64,000 bases of DNA from Rhizobium sp. TH2 (GTDB lineage: Bacteria > Pseudomonadota > Alphaproteobacteria > Rhizobiales > Rhizobiaceae). Under the pieces are notes generated by a model that ran no database searches, was not told where the DNA came from, and saw nothing but the letters and a program-made list of their open reading frames with translations. The position numbers and the translations under genes were made by a program. This document shows, one piece after another, positions 1-8,157 of the stretch (positions are counted from its first letter, which is position 1; every line of letters begins with the position of its first letter). The DNA lies in the NCBI RefSeq assembly GCF_024707525.1, contig NZ_CP062231.1, positions 3,720,001 through 3,784,000 on the forward strand. The letters run 5' to 3'.

Positions 1-77
1 AAAGCTACGTCATACCCGATCGGAGATGACTTTGAAGCAATTTTGAGTAGTATCATCCTCAGGATCGCGCGAGGAGA

Positions 78-269
78 ATGGCTATGGAGACTGTCAGCAG
101 CACGACGTTTCACCGTAAGACTCGCAGCCTGCTTGCCGCAGCCGCCGATGGTCCTGTGATTATTACGACAAGAGGTCACGAGACCCACGTGCTGATGACG
201 GCCGCAGACTATGAGAAGCTTGGCGGCCGGCCTTGGCCACACGAAGCTTCAAAGAAGCCCGAATCCTAA
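78..269 (+). CDS. Phd/YefM-type antitoxin, apparently without toxin
   Basis: A 63-residue protein with the pattern of the Phd/YefM DNA-binding antitoxin fold. It has an N-terminal Ser/Thr-rich strand, a helix (around HRKTRSLLAAA), then the strand pair around 'GPVIITTRGHETHVLM' and an ending 'ADYEKL'. A good ribosome binding site (GCGAGGAGA) precedes the ATG. Such antitoxins usually sit directly upstream of, and overlap, a PIN/RelE-type toxin. Here the next gene is on the opposite strand and its stop overlaps this gene's last 4 bases, so no toxin follows. The upstream side is cut by the window edge, so a toxin there cannot be excluded. It may be a remnant or a stand-alone regulator. Confidence 0.7.
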   Translation: MAMETVSSTTFHRKTRSLLAAAADGPVIITTRGHETHVLMTAADYEKLGGRPWPHEASKKPES

Positions 270-904
270 GCCACCACCCGCTTCCACCCCGCGGCCAGTA
301 CCCCTGCCCCGATCATCAGCGAACCGCCAGTGCGGTTGACGATGCGTTGAATCCTTGGTTTGCGGATCTGGGTGCGTGCCATTGCCGCGAGCAGCGCGTA
401 GAGGCTGGTATTGGTGATTGCCAGAACCAGGAACGTCGCCTCGAAGATGGCGAGTTGCAGGGGCACCGATCCCGACGCATCCAGGAACTGCGGAAGGAAG
501 GCCACGAAGAAGATGATACTCTTCGGGTTGAGCGCGGTGACGAGATAAGCATGCGCGAATATGCGAAGCGGTTTTTCCCTGGGGCTGGCCGCCGTGTCTT
601 CACCGCCGGACGGCTCGGCCACCGGCGCGCGCCAGAGCTTGATGCCGAGATAGACGAGATAGGCCGCACCGATCCATTTGAGCACCGTGAAGATCGTTGC
701 GGATGCCGCGAGCAGCGCGCCGAGACCCAGCATCGAGGCCGTCATTGTCGTAAAATCGCCGAGCGCCGCGCCCGCGACGGTGGCGAAAGCCATTTTTCGT
801 CCGTGGCCGAGCGCGTAGGATATGACAAGAAGGACGGTGGGGCCGGGGATGGCGAGCAGGATGGCGGACGCAGCACAGAATGCGAGCCAGTGTTCGATAG
901 ACAT
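266..904 (-). CDS. LysE/RhtB family amino-acid exporter
   Basis: A 212-residue inner-membrane protein with about six hydrophobic segments. It carries the LysE-family N-terminal signature 'PGPTVLLVISYALGHGRK' near residues 20-37 and a central segment around 'LVTALNPKSIIFFVAFLPQF', where the NPK-containing helix is typical of RhtB-like translocators. The family exports amino acids or homoserine lactone-like metabolites; the substrate here cannot be read from sequence. The ATG at 904 has a clear GGAGGA ribosome binding site. It is divergent from the luciferase-like oxidoreductase, with about 175 bp between them that contain a perfect palindrome. Confidence 0.9.
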   Translation of the reverse strand: MSIEHWLAFCAASAILLAIPGPTVLLVISYALGHGRKMAFATVAGAALGDFTTMTASMLGLGALLAASATIFTVLKWIGAAYLVYLGIKLWRAPVAEPSGGEDTAASPREKPLRIFAHAYLVTALNPKSIIFFVAFLPQFLDASGSVPLQLAIFEATFLVLAITNTSLYALLAAMARTQIRKPRIQRIVNRTGGSLMIGAGVLAAGWKRVVA

Positions 905-954
905 GGATTCCTCCGCTTAAAAACCAGACTAATCCATAAGGCCCCCAGCTTGGC

Positions 955-990
955 AAGAGAGAAAATTGGCCTGGAAAGAGAGAAAATTGG
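955..990. repeat. Two tandem copies of a 15-bp motif, 21-bp period
   Basis: The motif AAGAGAGAAAATTGG occurs at 955-969 and again at 976-990, exactly two helical turns apart. It lies in the divergent promoter region just before the palindrome at 996. A same-face pair of protein-binding sites is one reading; a simple local duplication is another. Confidence 0.75.
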
Positions 991-995
991 ACGGC

Positions 996-1014
996 AACGA
1001 ACACAGTGTTCGTT
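996..1014. promoter_or_regulatory. Perfect 19-bp palindrome, probable repressor operator
   Basis: Arms AACGAACAC (996-1004) and GTGTTCGTT (1006-1014) around a single central A are perfectly symmetrical. Size and form fit an operator for a TetR-family or similar dimeric repressor. It lies 66-84 bp upstream of the oxidoreductase start and about 90 bp from the LysE start. No regulator gene is adjacent, so the cognate protein would be encoded elsewhere. Confidence 0.65.
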
Positions 1015-1079
1015 CGGCTGCCCTTTTCATTTCCAGTGCAGATCGCCATGTTCGCAAAAAGCAAATCCCGGAGTCCGAC

Positions 1080-2141
1080 ATGGAACTTGGCCTTTATACC
1101 TTCGCCGACGTCAATCCTGAAGCCGCCAGCGGCGATCGCGGCCGGGATGCGGCGCAACGGGTGAAGAACCTGCTCGAAGAGATCGAACTCGCCGATCAGG
1201 TCGGGCTCGATGTCTTCGGCCTCGGCGAACATCACAGGCCGGATTACATGGCGTCTGCACCTGCCGTCATCCTCGCCGCCGCGGCTGCGCGCACCAAAAA
1301 CATCAAACTAACCAGCGCGGTGACTGTGTTGAGTTCGGATGATCCGGTGCGGGTCTACCAGCAATATGCGACGCTCGACCTGATCTCAAATGGCCGCGCC
1401 GAGGTGATGGCCGGCCGTGGCTCCTTCATCGAGAGCTTTCCGCTGTTCGGTTATAATCTGGACGACTACGATCAGTTGTTTTCGGAGAAGCTGGAACTGC
1501 TGCTGGCCATCCGCGATGAGGAGAAGGTGACATGGTCGGGCGAGACACGTGCCCCGATCGACGGCCGAGGTGTCTATCCGCGCTCGTTGCAGGAAAAGCT
1601 GCCGGTCTGGATCGCCGTCGGCGGCACGCCTGCCTCCGTGGCCCGCGCGGGCTATCTCGGCCTGCCCCTGGCGCTTGCCATCATCGGCGGCGAGCCGGCG
1701 CGCTTTGCGCCGCTCTTCGATCTCTATCGTGAGGCGGCGAAGAAGGGCGGCCATGATCCCGCCACCCTGCAGACCTCGATCAATGTTCATGGCTTCATAG
1801 CCGATACGACCGAGGCGGCACTTGACCAGTTCTACGGTCCCTCGACCTCGGTGATGAACCGCATCGGCCGCGAGCGTGGCTGGGGGCCATCGAGCCGGGC
1901 GCAATTCGACCAGTCGGCCTCATCCCGGGGCGCGCTCTTCATCGGCGATCCTGAGCGGGTAGCGGAAAAGATCGTCGCGCAGCACAAGAATTTCGGCAAT
2001 ACGCGCTTCCTGCTGCAAATGGCGATCGGCCTGATGCCGCACGACCAGATCATGCGCGGCATCGAGCTCTACGGCACCAAGGTCGCGCCGCTGGTGCGGC
2101 AGATGTTGGCCGAGACCAAAGTTGACGCTATGGCCAAATAA
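1080..2141 (+). CDS. LLM-class flavin-dependent oxidoreductase (luciferase-like)
   Basis: A 353-residue protein of the bacterial luciferase-like TIM-barrel family. The N-terminus '[15 protein letters not shown]', the '[10 protein letters not shown]' segment, '[30 protein letters not shown]' and the later '[11 protein letters not shown]' match the FMN-dependent LLM oxidoreductases that use NAD(P)H and O2 or reduce unknown substrates. The frame stays open upstream to 966, but the ATG at 1080 begins the conserved first beta strand, and the upstream stretch contains the repeat and palindrome, so 1080 is preferred. The substrate is unknown. The gene is probably controlled through the palindrome at 996. 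Confidence 0.88.
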   Translation: MELGLYTFADVNPEAASGDRGRDAAQRVKNLLEEIELADQVGLDVFGLGEHHRPDYMASAPAVILAAAAARTKNIKLTSAVTVLSSDDPVRVYQQYATLDLISNGRAEVMAGRGSFIESFPLFGYNLDDYDQLFSEKLELLLAIRDEEKVTWSGETRAPIDGRGVYPRSLQEKLPVWIAVGGTPASVARAGYLGLPLALAIIGGEPARFAPLFDLYREAAKKGGHDPATLQTSINVHGFIADTTEAALDQFYGPSTSVMNRIGRERGWGPSSRAQFDQSASSRGALFIGDPERVAEKIVAQHKNFGNTRFLLQMAIGLMPHDQIMRGIELYGTKVAPLVRQMLAETKVDAMAK

Positions 2142-2177
2142 CTTCATAGAACGGCATCGAAAACCGGACGAATTGGC

Positions 2178-2927
2178 ATGGTTGTCTCCAACGATACCGA
2201 ACTTCAGGCACTGAAGGAAATCGGACGCATCTGCGCGACGACGCTCAACCGGATGGCGGCGGCGATGGAACCCGGCATGACCACCCGCGAGCTCGACCAG
2301 ATCGGCCGCAAGCTGCTGGAAGACGCCGGCGCGCTATCGGCGCCCGAGACCTGCTACCAGTTTCCGGGCGCCACCTGCATCAGCGTCAACGAGGAAGTCG
2401 CCCATGGCATTCCGGGTGATCGTGTGCTGCAGCCGGGCGATCTCGTTAATATCGACGTCTCGGCAGTCAAGGATGGCTATTTCAGCGATACTGGCGCATC
2501 CTTCGTCATCCCGCCCGCCAAGGGCAAGGCCGAAAAGCTCTGCCGTGACGGCAAACGGGCGCTCTGGGTGGGGCTCAACCAGGTTAAGACTGGACGGCCC
2601 TACGCCAAGATCGGCGAAGCCATAGGCGCATTCGCCGCCAAGAACCGCTACACGCTGATTGAAAACCTCGCCAGCCACGGCGTCGGCCGCTCGCTGCACG
2701 AGGAGCCGACCGAGCTTTCCACGTGGCCGGATGCGACCGAGAAGCGGATCATCGAGGACGGGCAGGTCTTCACCATCGAACCCTTCCTGTCGCTCGGCGC
2801 GCATTGGGCCGAAGGCGGCAAGGATCCGTGGACGCTGCTCGCCGAACCCAAGGCGCTGACGGTGCAATACGAGCACACGATCGTCGCGACACGGAATGGG
2901 CCGCTGGTGCTGACGCTGGCGGACTAA
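2178..2927 (+). CDS. map: Methionine aminopeptidase, type I
   Basis: A 249-residue cytosolic metallopeptidase that removes the initiator Met from nascent proteins. The pita-bread fold residues are visible. 'CISVNEEVAHGIPG' carries the substrate His. 'LVNIDVSAVKDGYFSDTGASF' supplies the two metal Asp residues, though the usual D-G-Y/W-H-x-D appears as D-G-Y-F-S-D. 'SHGVGRSLHEEP' supplies the metal His, and 'QVFTIEPFL' and 'QYEHTIV' the two metal Glu. It begins 37 bp after the LLM oxidoreductase and could be co-transcribed. This may be a second, non-housekeeping map copy, since genomes in this group often carry more than one; the neighbourhood is not a ribosomal one. Confidence 0.93.
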   Translation: MVVSNDTELQALKEIGRICATTLNRMAAAMEPGMTTRELDQIGRKLLEDAGALSAPETCYQFPGATCISVNEEVAHGIPGDRVLQPGDLVNIDVSAVKDGYFSDTGASFVIPPAKGKAEKLCRDGKRALWVGLNQVKTGRPYAKIGEAIGAFAAKNRYTLIENLASHGVGRSLHEEPTELSTWPDATEKRIIEDGQVFTIEPFLSLGAHWAEGGKDPWTLLAEPKALTVQYEHTIVATRNGPLVLTLAD

Positions 2928-3084
2928 AGAGCGTTGCCGGAGATTTCCCGACAAAAGGCCCAGCGTCCCGTTACATTTTATTCATCTTGACTTCCCGCCA
3001 TTGAAGCGCCCGTTTTTCTGAACTACGGTCCCGGCAAATTCAGTGCTTCGCGGAGGGTGCGGGGCTTCAGAGGAGCGTGTACGC

Positions 3085-4347
3085 TTGTTTCATTCTTTCT
3101 ATCCGAAGCCAAAACTTCTCCTCTTGACCATGATCTTCTGGCTGGCAGTCAGTCTCTTTGTCTGGTTCACCGTCGGGTCCTCGATAGCAAACGTCTTGGG
3201 GATGTCCGCATCCGCTGTCGCGCAGCCCGTCGTCGGCATCGGCTACTTTTTCACAAGCGCCAACCTATTCTTCTATTGCTACTTTCTCTTCTTCCTGATC
3301 TCGTTCTGCCTTTTCTGGCATTTCTATGCCGGCGATCATCCCTGGAAGCTCTGGTCTATCTGGGGCTCGGGCTTTGTCGTGTTCTTCAGCTATTTCTCGG
3401 TGGATATCAGCGTCGCGATAACCTATTGGCGCGGCCCACACTACGACTTGCTGGTCAAAGCGGTATCCAAACCCAACGTTATGCAGGTGACGCAATGGGA
3501 GATCTACTCGAGCGCACTGATATTCTTCGAACTTGCGAGCGTGTACATCATCTTCGCCGTGTTCTACGCCTTCTTCATCAGCCACTATCTGTTCCGCTGG
3601 CGCAATGCGATGACGGATTTTTATTACTCGTATTGGGAGCGAGTCCGGACTATCGAAGGTGCGTCACAGCGTATCCAGGAAGACGCAAACCGCTTCGCGA
3701 CAACGATGGAAGACCTCGGGACAAGCGCGATCCAGTCTTTCATGACGTTGATCGTCTATCTTCCCCTGCTCACGGTTCTTTCGGCAAAAGTCAAAGAACT
3801 TCCCATTATCGGCGAAGTGCCCTATCCGCTCGTCGTGGCCGCAATTTTCTGGTCGGTGTTCGGTACGCTTCTTATGATCGTGGCCGGTATCAAACTGCCC
3901 GGACTGGAATTCCAGAAGCAGCGTGTTGAAGCGGCATTTCGTAAAGAACTTGTCTATGGTGAAGACGATCCGGCGCGTGCCCAACCGGCGACCATAAAGG
4001 AATTCTTTGGCAACGTCCGAAAGAACAGCTTCCGCATGTACTGGCACTACATGTATTTCAACTTCTTCCGCTTTCTTTACCTGCAGACAGACTCGATTTT
4101 CCCAACACTAATCATGGTACCCTCGCTCAGCGCAGCCGTCATTTCCTTCGGTGCCTTCCAACAGATCAGGGATGCCTTCCAGAATGTGACGAACTCATTC
4201 CAGTATCTCGTCAATTCGTGGCCGACCATGATCGAGCTTATTTCTATCTATAAACGCCTCCAGGCGTTCGAAAGAACGATGAATGATGAGCCTCTACCCG
4301 CAATGGATCGCGAATTCATCGAAGCCGGCGAGCAAGAACAGTTCTGA
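3085..4347 (+). CDS. bacA: BacA/SbmA peptide transporter
   Basis: A 420-residue inner-membrane protein that aligns by eye with E. coli SbmA and rhizobial BacA over its full length. Shared blocks include 'FFISHYLFRWRNAM', 'RTIEGASQRIQEDANRFA', 'KELPIIGEVPYPLVVAAI', 'GIKLPGLEFQKQRVEAAFRK', 'ELVYGEDD' and the C-terminal 'FQYLVNSWPT' with 'IYKRLQAFE'. BacA/SbmA import antimicrobial and peptide substrates with proton motive force; in symbiotic rhizobia BacA protects against host NCR peptides. The frame is open from a GTG at 3043. The TTG at 3085 matches the family's N-terminus (MFxSFxPKP) and has AGGAG 9 bases upstream, so it is chosen. By eye, third-position GC looks lower than in the neighbours. 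Confidence 0.88.
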   Translation: MFHSFYPKPKLLLLTMIFWLAVSLFVWFTVGSSIANVLGMSASAVAQPVVGIGYFFTSANLFFYCYFLFFLISFCLFWHFYAGDHPWKLWSIWGSGFVVFFSYFSVDISVAITYWRGPHYDLLVKAVSKPNVMQVTQWEIYSSALIFFELASVYIIFAVFYAFFISHYLFRWRNAMTDFYYSYWERVRTIEGASQRIQEDANRFATTMEDLGTSAIQSFMTLIVYLPLLTVLSAKVKELPIIGEVPYPLVVAAIFWSVFGTLLMIVAGIKLPGLEFQKQRVEAAFRKELVYGEDDPARAQPATIKEFFGNVRKNSFRMYWHYMYFNFFRFLYLQTDSIFPTLIMVPSLSAAVISFGAFQQIRDAFQNVTNSFQYLVNSWPTMIELISIYKRLQAFERTMNDEPLPAMDREFIEAGEQEQF

Positions 4348-4353
4348 TGAATC

Positions 4354-5334
4354 TCAAAACGCCGACCCATCCGCCTTCTTGCCCTTCATCAACTCCATCG
4401 CCTGCGCGTAGTTCATGCAGGCGACCTCGGGCTTGCCGCAGGTCTCGGTGAGAAACGTGTCGAGCGCATCCCAATAGGCGCCGCCGTTCATCTCGACGAA
4501 ATGAAAGCCGAGTTGCAGGGGCACGCGGCGGCCGTCATACTGTTCGTTGAAGGCACGGCGGAAGGCATCCAACGTCCGCGCCTCGAATTGCTTTGCGCGG
4601 CCGGGTGAGTTCAGGCCAGCGGAATGCCTGACATAGAGGTTGTAGTCCATGCCGATCACCAGCCGGCCCTCGGGGCCTTCGGGAATGCGCGGCAGCGCGA
4701 AGCGGGTGATGCCGGAGGTTTTCTCGACATCAGCCGGTCCCTTCGAGATCGAACTCGCATCATAGGTAAAGCCCTTGGCCTTCAGCGCAGGTATCAGCCC
4801 CGGACCGGTGGAGAGATAGGGCGCGCGAAAACCCTTGATGTCGTTTTCGACGAAATCCGCCCATTCCTTGGGCTCGAACTCGGCGAAGTCGTTGTTCTTC
4901 CATGCTCCGAGCAACGCCTTGTCGAAATCGGCGAATTCCTGTTTCCACTCGGCCTTCGTCCAGGCCTTGCCGTCGAAATGGCCGCAGGCATGCGAGCCGA
5001 TGTCGTGTCCGTCGAGATGCGCCTGCCAGATATTGCCCAGCCGTTGCTGGATCTCCGGCACGCTCTGTGCCCAGCCGGTATTGGAGCGACCCGGTTTCTG
5101 GTGTGGCGCGCGATAGGCGTGCCGATCTTTCGGATTGACCAGATATGTGCAGGATAGAAAATACGTGAAATGCGCGCCGGTCTTCTTCGCGAGCTTGCGC
5201 GAACGATCCCAGAGCTTGTTGTCGTGGGCACCATCGAAGGAGATGATCACCAACTGCCTGGGTTTTTCCTGTGTCTCTGCGAATGAATGTGCGGCCGAAA
5301 GCAGGGCGAGCGAAACGGACAGGAAAAGGCGCAT
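4354..5334 (-). CDS. Secreted polysaccharide deacetylase (NodB/CE4-like)
   Basis: A 326-residue protein with an N-terminal signal peptide ('MRLFLSVSLALLSAAHSFAE', cleavage near AFA-like HSFA/ET). CE4-type motifs follow: 'SFDGAHDN' in place of the TFDD motif, 'GHDIGSHACGH' with the metal-binding H-x3-H pair, and 'GFRAPYLSTG'. The family removes acetyl groups from chitin-like, peptidoglycan or exopolysaccharide substrates in the periplasm. The substrate cannot be told from sequence. The frame extends 12 codons upstream of the chosen ATG, but the ATG at 5334 starts the signal peptide directly. It lies 69 bp downstream of the alpha-glucosidase gene on the same strand. Confidence 0.85.
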   Translation of the reverse strand: MRLFLSVSLALLSAAHSFAETQEKPRQLVIISFDGAHDNKLWDRSRKLAKKTGAHFTYFLSCTYLVNPKDRHAYRAPHQKPGRSNTGWAQSVPEIQQRLGNIWQAHLDGHDIGSHACGHFDGKAWTKAEWKQEFADFDKALLGAWKNNDFAEFEPKEWADFVENDIKGFRAPYLSTGPGLIPALKAKGFTYDASSISKGPADVEKTSGITRFALPRIPEGPEGRLVIGMDYNLYVRHSAGLNSPGRAKQFEARTLDAFRRAFNEQYDGRRVPLQLGFHFVEMNGGAYWDALDTFLTETCGKPEVACMNYAQAMELMKGKKADGSAF

Positions 5335-5403
5335 GGAAAATCCGGGAAGAGATGGCGGGGAGCCATCCATCCCGGAACATTGCGGAGATTTCGTGAAGAA
5401 ACG

Positions 5404-7056
5404 CTAAAGTTTCCCGCAGAATGCGTCCATGCCCGCGAGGCTCACCACCTTGCCGTCGAAATCCGGATTGAAGCCCGGAACGGCAAAGGCGGAGATCCCA
5501 TCGAGGCCGGATGGAACGGCAAATTGCACCGGCTCGCGCGTCAGGTTGAAGACGAAGAGGAACGTGTCCTCGCCTTTCGTCCGGGTGAACGCGAGCAGGT
5601 CCTGGTTGGTCGCCAGGAATGCGATGTCGCCATCGACCAGCGCGCCATGCGCCTTTCTCAGCTTCAGCATCTGCCGATAGTGCGAGAGCACCGATCCGGC
5701 TTGCTTGTCCTGCCTGTCGATGGCGACCGCGGCATGGGCTGGCGGCACCGGCAGCCAGGGCTTGACGGTCGAAAAGCCGGCAAACGGCATGCCGGCATCC
5801 CAGACCATCGGCGTGCGGCATCCGTCGCGCCCCTTGAACGCCGGCCAGAAGCGGATGCCGTAGGGATCCCGCAGATCCTCGAAGGCGAGGTCGGCCTCAA
5901 ACAGGCCCAGTTCCTCGCCCTGGTAGAGGCAGATCGAGCCGCGCAATGTCGAAAGCACGGTAAGCGCCAGCTTGGCGATGCGGGCCGGATCATCGCCCTC
6001 CGCCGTGAAACGGCTCGCATGCCGCATCACGTCATGGTTGGAGAAGGCCCAGCAGATCCATCCGTCGACGCACTGGGTTTCCACCGCCGTGACGCAGTTG
6101 CGGATATGGTCGGCGGTGAAGTTCGGCGACAGGAGGTCGAACGTGTAGCACATGTTGAGCTTGTCGTTGCCGGTCGTATAGGCCGCGACGGTGGAGAGCG
6201 AGCGGTAGCCGTCGCCCACCTCGCCGACGGTCGCGCGGGCTTCGTATTTGTCGAGCAGTGACCGGAGGCGCTTCAGGAACGCGACATTCTCCGGCTGGGT
6301 CTTGTCATAGAGGTGGTGCTGCATGCCGTAGGGGTTGGTGTCCGGCGCATCGGCGGTGCCACCCTTCAGGCTGCCGTCGAGCGGCGGGTTGTCCCGCAGG
6401 TGCTTGTCGTGGAAATAGAAATTCACCGTGTCGAGACGGAAGCCGTCGACGCCGCGCTCAAGCCAGAATTTCACCGTGTCCAGCACCGCGTCCTGAACCT
6501 CGGGATTGTGGAAATTGAGATCCGGCTGCGAGGTCAGGAAGTTGTGCATGTAATATTGCCGACGCACGCCATCCCACTCCCATCCCGGCCCGCCGAAGAT
6601 CGAGAGCCAGTTGTTAGGCGCCGTGCCATCCGGCTTCGGGTCCGCCCAGACATACCAGTCGGCCTTGGGATTGTCGCGGCTGGTGCGGCTTTCCTTGAAC
6701 CACGGGTGCTGGTCCGATGTGTGCGAGATGACCTGGTCGATGATCACCTTCAGGCCGAGCCTGTGCGCCTTGTCGACCAGCGCATCGAAATCGCCAAGCG
6801 TGCCGAATATCGGATCGACATCGCAATAGTCCGACACGTCATAGCCCATATCGGCCATCGGCGACTTGAAGAAGGGCGACAGCCAGATCGCATCGACACC
6901 GAGCGAAGCGGCATGCTCCAGCCGACCCGTGATGCCATTCAGGTCACCACTGCCGTCGCCGGTCGAGTCCTGGAAGGACCTGGGATAGATTTGATAGATT
7001 ACGGCGCCGCGCCACCAATCCTTATCAGTCGAGACGGTGGTCTTCTTGGCGCTCAT
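5404..7056 (-). CDS. aglA: Alpha-glucosidase, GH13 family (AglA-like)
   Basis: A 550-residue cytosolic glycoside hydrolase of the GH13 oligo-1,6-glucosidase/alpha-glucosidase group. Visible blocks are 'WWRGAVIYQIYPRSFQDSTGDGSGDL', 'DQVISHTSDQHPWF' (region I), 'GVDGFRLDTVN' with the catalytic Asp nucleophile (region II), 'ATVGEVGDG' with the acid/base Glu (region III) and 'FSNHDVMR' with the transition-state Asp (region IV). Length fits rhizobial AglA. In Sinorhizobium aglA lies in an aglEFGAK transport operon; here no alpha-glucoside transporter accompanies it. A sugar kinase is divergent and a deacetylase follows. Confidence 0.9.
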   Translation of the reverse strand: MSAKKTTVSTDKDWWRGAVIYQIYPRSFQDSTGDGSGDLNGITGRLEHAASLGVDAIWLSPFFKSPMADMGYDVSDYCDVDPIFGTLGDFDALVDKAHRLGLKVIIDQVISHTSDQHPWFKESRTSRDNPKADWYVWADPKPDGTAPNNWLSIFGGPGWEWDGVRRQYYMHNFLTSQPDLNFHNPEVQDAVLDTVKFWLERGVDGFRLDTVNFYFHDKHLRDNPPLDGSLKGGTADAPDTNPYGMQHHLYDKTQPENVAFLKRLRSLLDKYEARATVGEVGDGYRSLSTVAAYTTGNDKLNMCYTFDLLSPNFTADHIRNCVTAVETQCVDGWICWAFSNHDVMRHASRFTAEGDDPARIAKLALTVLSTLRGSICLYQGEELGLFEADLAFEDLRDPYGIRFWPAFKGRDGCRTPMVWDAGMPFAGFSTVKPWLPVPPAHAAVAIDRQDKQAGSVLSHYRQMLKLRKAHGALVDGDIAFLATNQDLLAFTRTKGEDTFLFVFNLTREPVQFAVPSGLDGISAFAVPGFNPDFDGKVVSLAGMDAFCGKL

Positions 7057-7153
7057 GCGGAAATCTCCATCGATGGTCTATCCCCTTTACCGGGCGCCCA
7101 CGATTCCGTAAACGGGGCATCACTCTCAACATCCGGATTTCAATGGAGTTTCC

Positions 7154-8062
7154 ATGCCCAGATTCCTGTCGATCGGCGAATGCATGATCGAACTCGCAAG
7201 CCTCGGCGGCGACATGATGCGAAAAGGGTTCGCGGGCGACACGTTCAACACCGCCTGGTATGCCCGCGCGTTTCTTCCCGAGAGCTGGAGCATTGAATAT
7301 TTCACCGCGCTCGGCGACGACCGTGCCTCGGGCGAAATACTGGAATTTATGGCATCGGCCGGCGTCGAGACCAGCCGCATCCGCCGCCTGCCGGGCAAGG
7401 CACCCGGCCTCTACATGATCCATCTCGACCGGGGCGAGCGCAGCTTCAGCTACTGGCGCAGCGTCTCGGCCGCCCGGCAACTGGCGGATGACAGGGAAGC
7501 GCTGCGAGCAGCGATCGATGCGGCTGATGTGATCTATTTCTCCGGCATCACGCTGGCGATCCTGACACCGGAAGCACGCAAGACGCTGCTGGAACTGACG
7601 CAGGCTGCGCGTGACGGCGGCAAGACAGTTGCATTCGACCCCAACATCCGGCCGCGCCTGTGGACGGACAAACAGGAAATGCTGTCATCGATATCCGCCG
7701 CGGCCGCGACGGCGTCGATCGTGCTCCCTGGCTTCGATGACGAGGCCGCTCATTTCGGCGACGGTTCTGTCGAAAAGACGATCGAGCGCTACCACGGACT
7801 CGGGGTCGCCAGCGTCGTCGTCAAGGATGGTGCCAAGGGTGCCACAATCTCCGGACAGGGAACCATTACCCACATCCCCGCCCATCCACCCGCTGCGGTC
7901 ATCGATACGACATCCGCCGGCGACAGCTTCAATGGTGGCTATCTCGCGCGACTCGCGGCGGGTGACAGCCCATCGGACGCCGCCCGGTTCGCGGCCCGCG
8001 TGGCATCGGCGGTGATCGGCCAGCCCGGCGCGCTGATATCGAGGGAAAAGCTGGGCCTTTGA
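7154..8062 (+). CDS. kdgK: PfkB-family sugar kinase, probably 2-keto-3-deoxygluconate kinase
   Basis: A 302-residue ribokinase-fold enzyme. The start 'RFLSIGECMIELA' and 'GDTFNTAWYAR' match KDG kinases. 'AFDPNIRPRLW' and the C-terminal PfkB signature 'DTTSAGDSFNGGYLARLAAG' (with catalytic Asp in GAGD-like SAGD) are intact. KDG kinase phosphorylates 2-keto-3-deoxygluconate for Entner-Doudoroff or uronate catabolism. The specificity rests on overall resemblance, so another sugar acid is possible. It is divergent from aglA with about 97 bp between. Confidence 0.82.
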   Translation: MPRFLSIGECMIELASLGGDMMRKGFAGDTFNTAWYARAFLPESWSIEYFTALGDDRASGEILEFMASAGVETSRIRRLPGKAPGLYMIHLDRGERSFSYWRSVSAARQLADDREALRAAIDAADVIYFSGITLAILTPEARKTLLELTQAARDGGKTVAFDPNIRPRLWTDKQEMLSSISAAAATASIVLPGFDDEAAHFGDGSVEKTIERYHGLGVASVVVKDGAKGATISGQGTITHIPAHPPAAVIDTTSAGDSFNGGYLARLAAGDSPSDAARFAARVASAVIGQPGALISREKLGL

Positions 8063-8157
8063 CCGTCATAAGCCTGTAACAAAATCGTAAGAAAAGCCTC
8101 CTCGACGGGGTGTTCCGCGAGTGAGTCGGGACAGTTGACACGGGGCGCAGCCATCGC

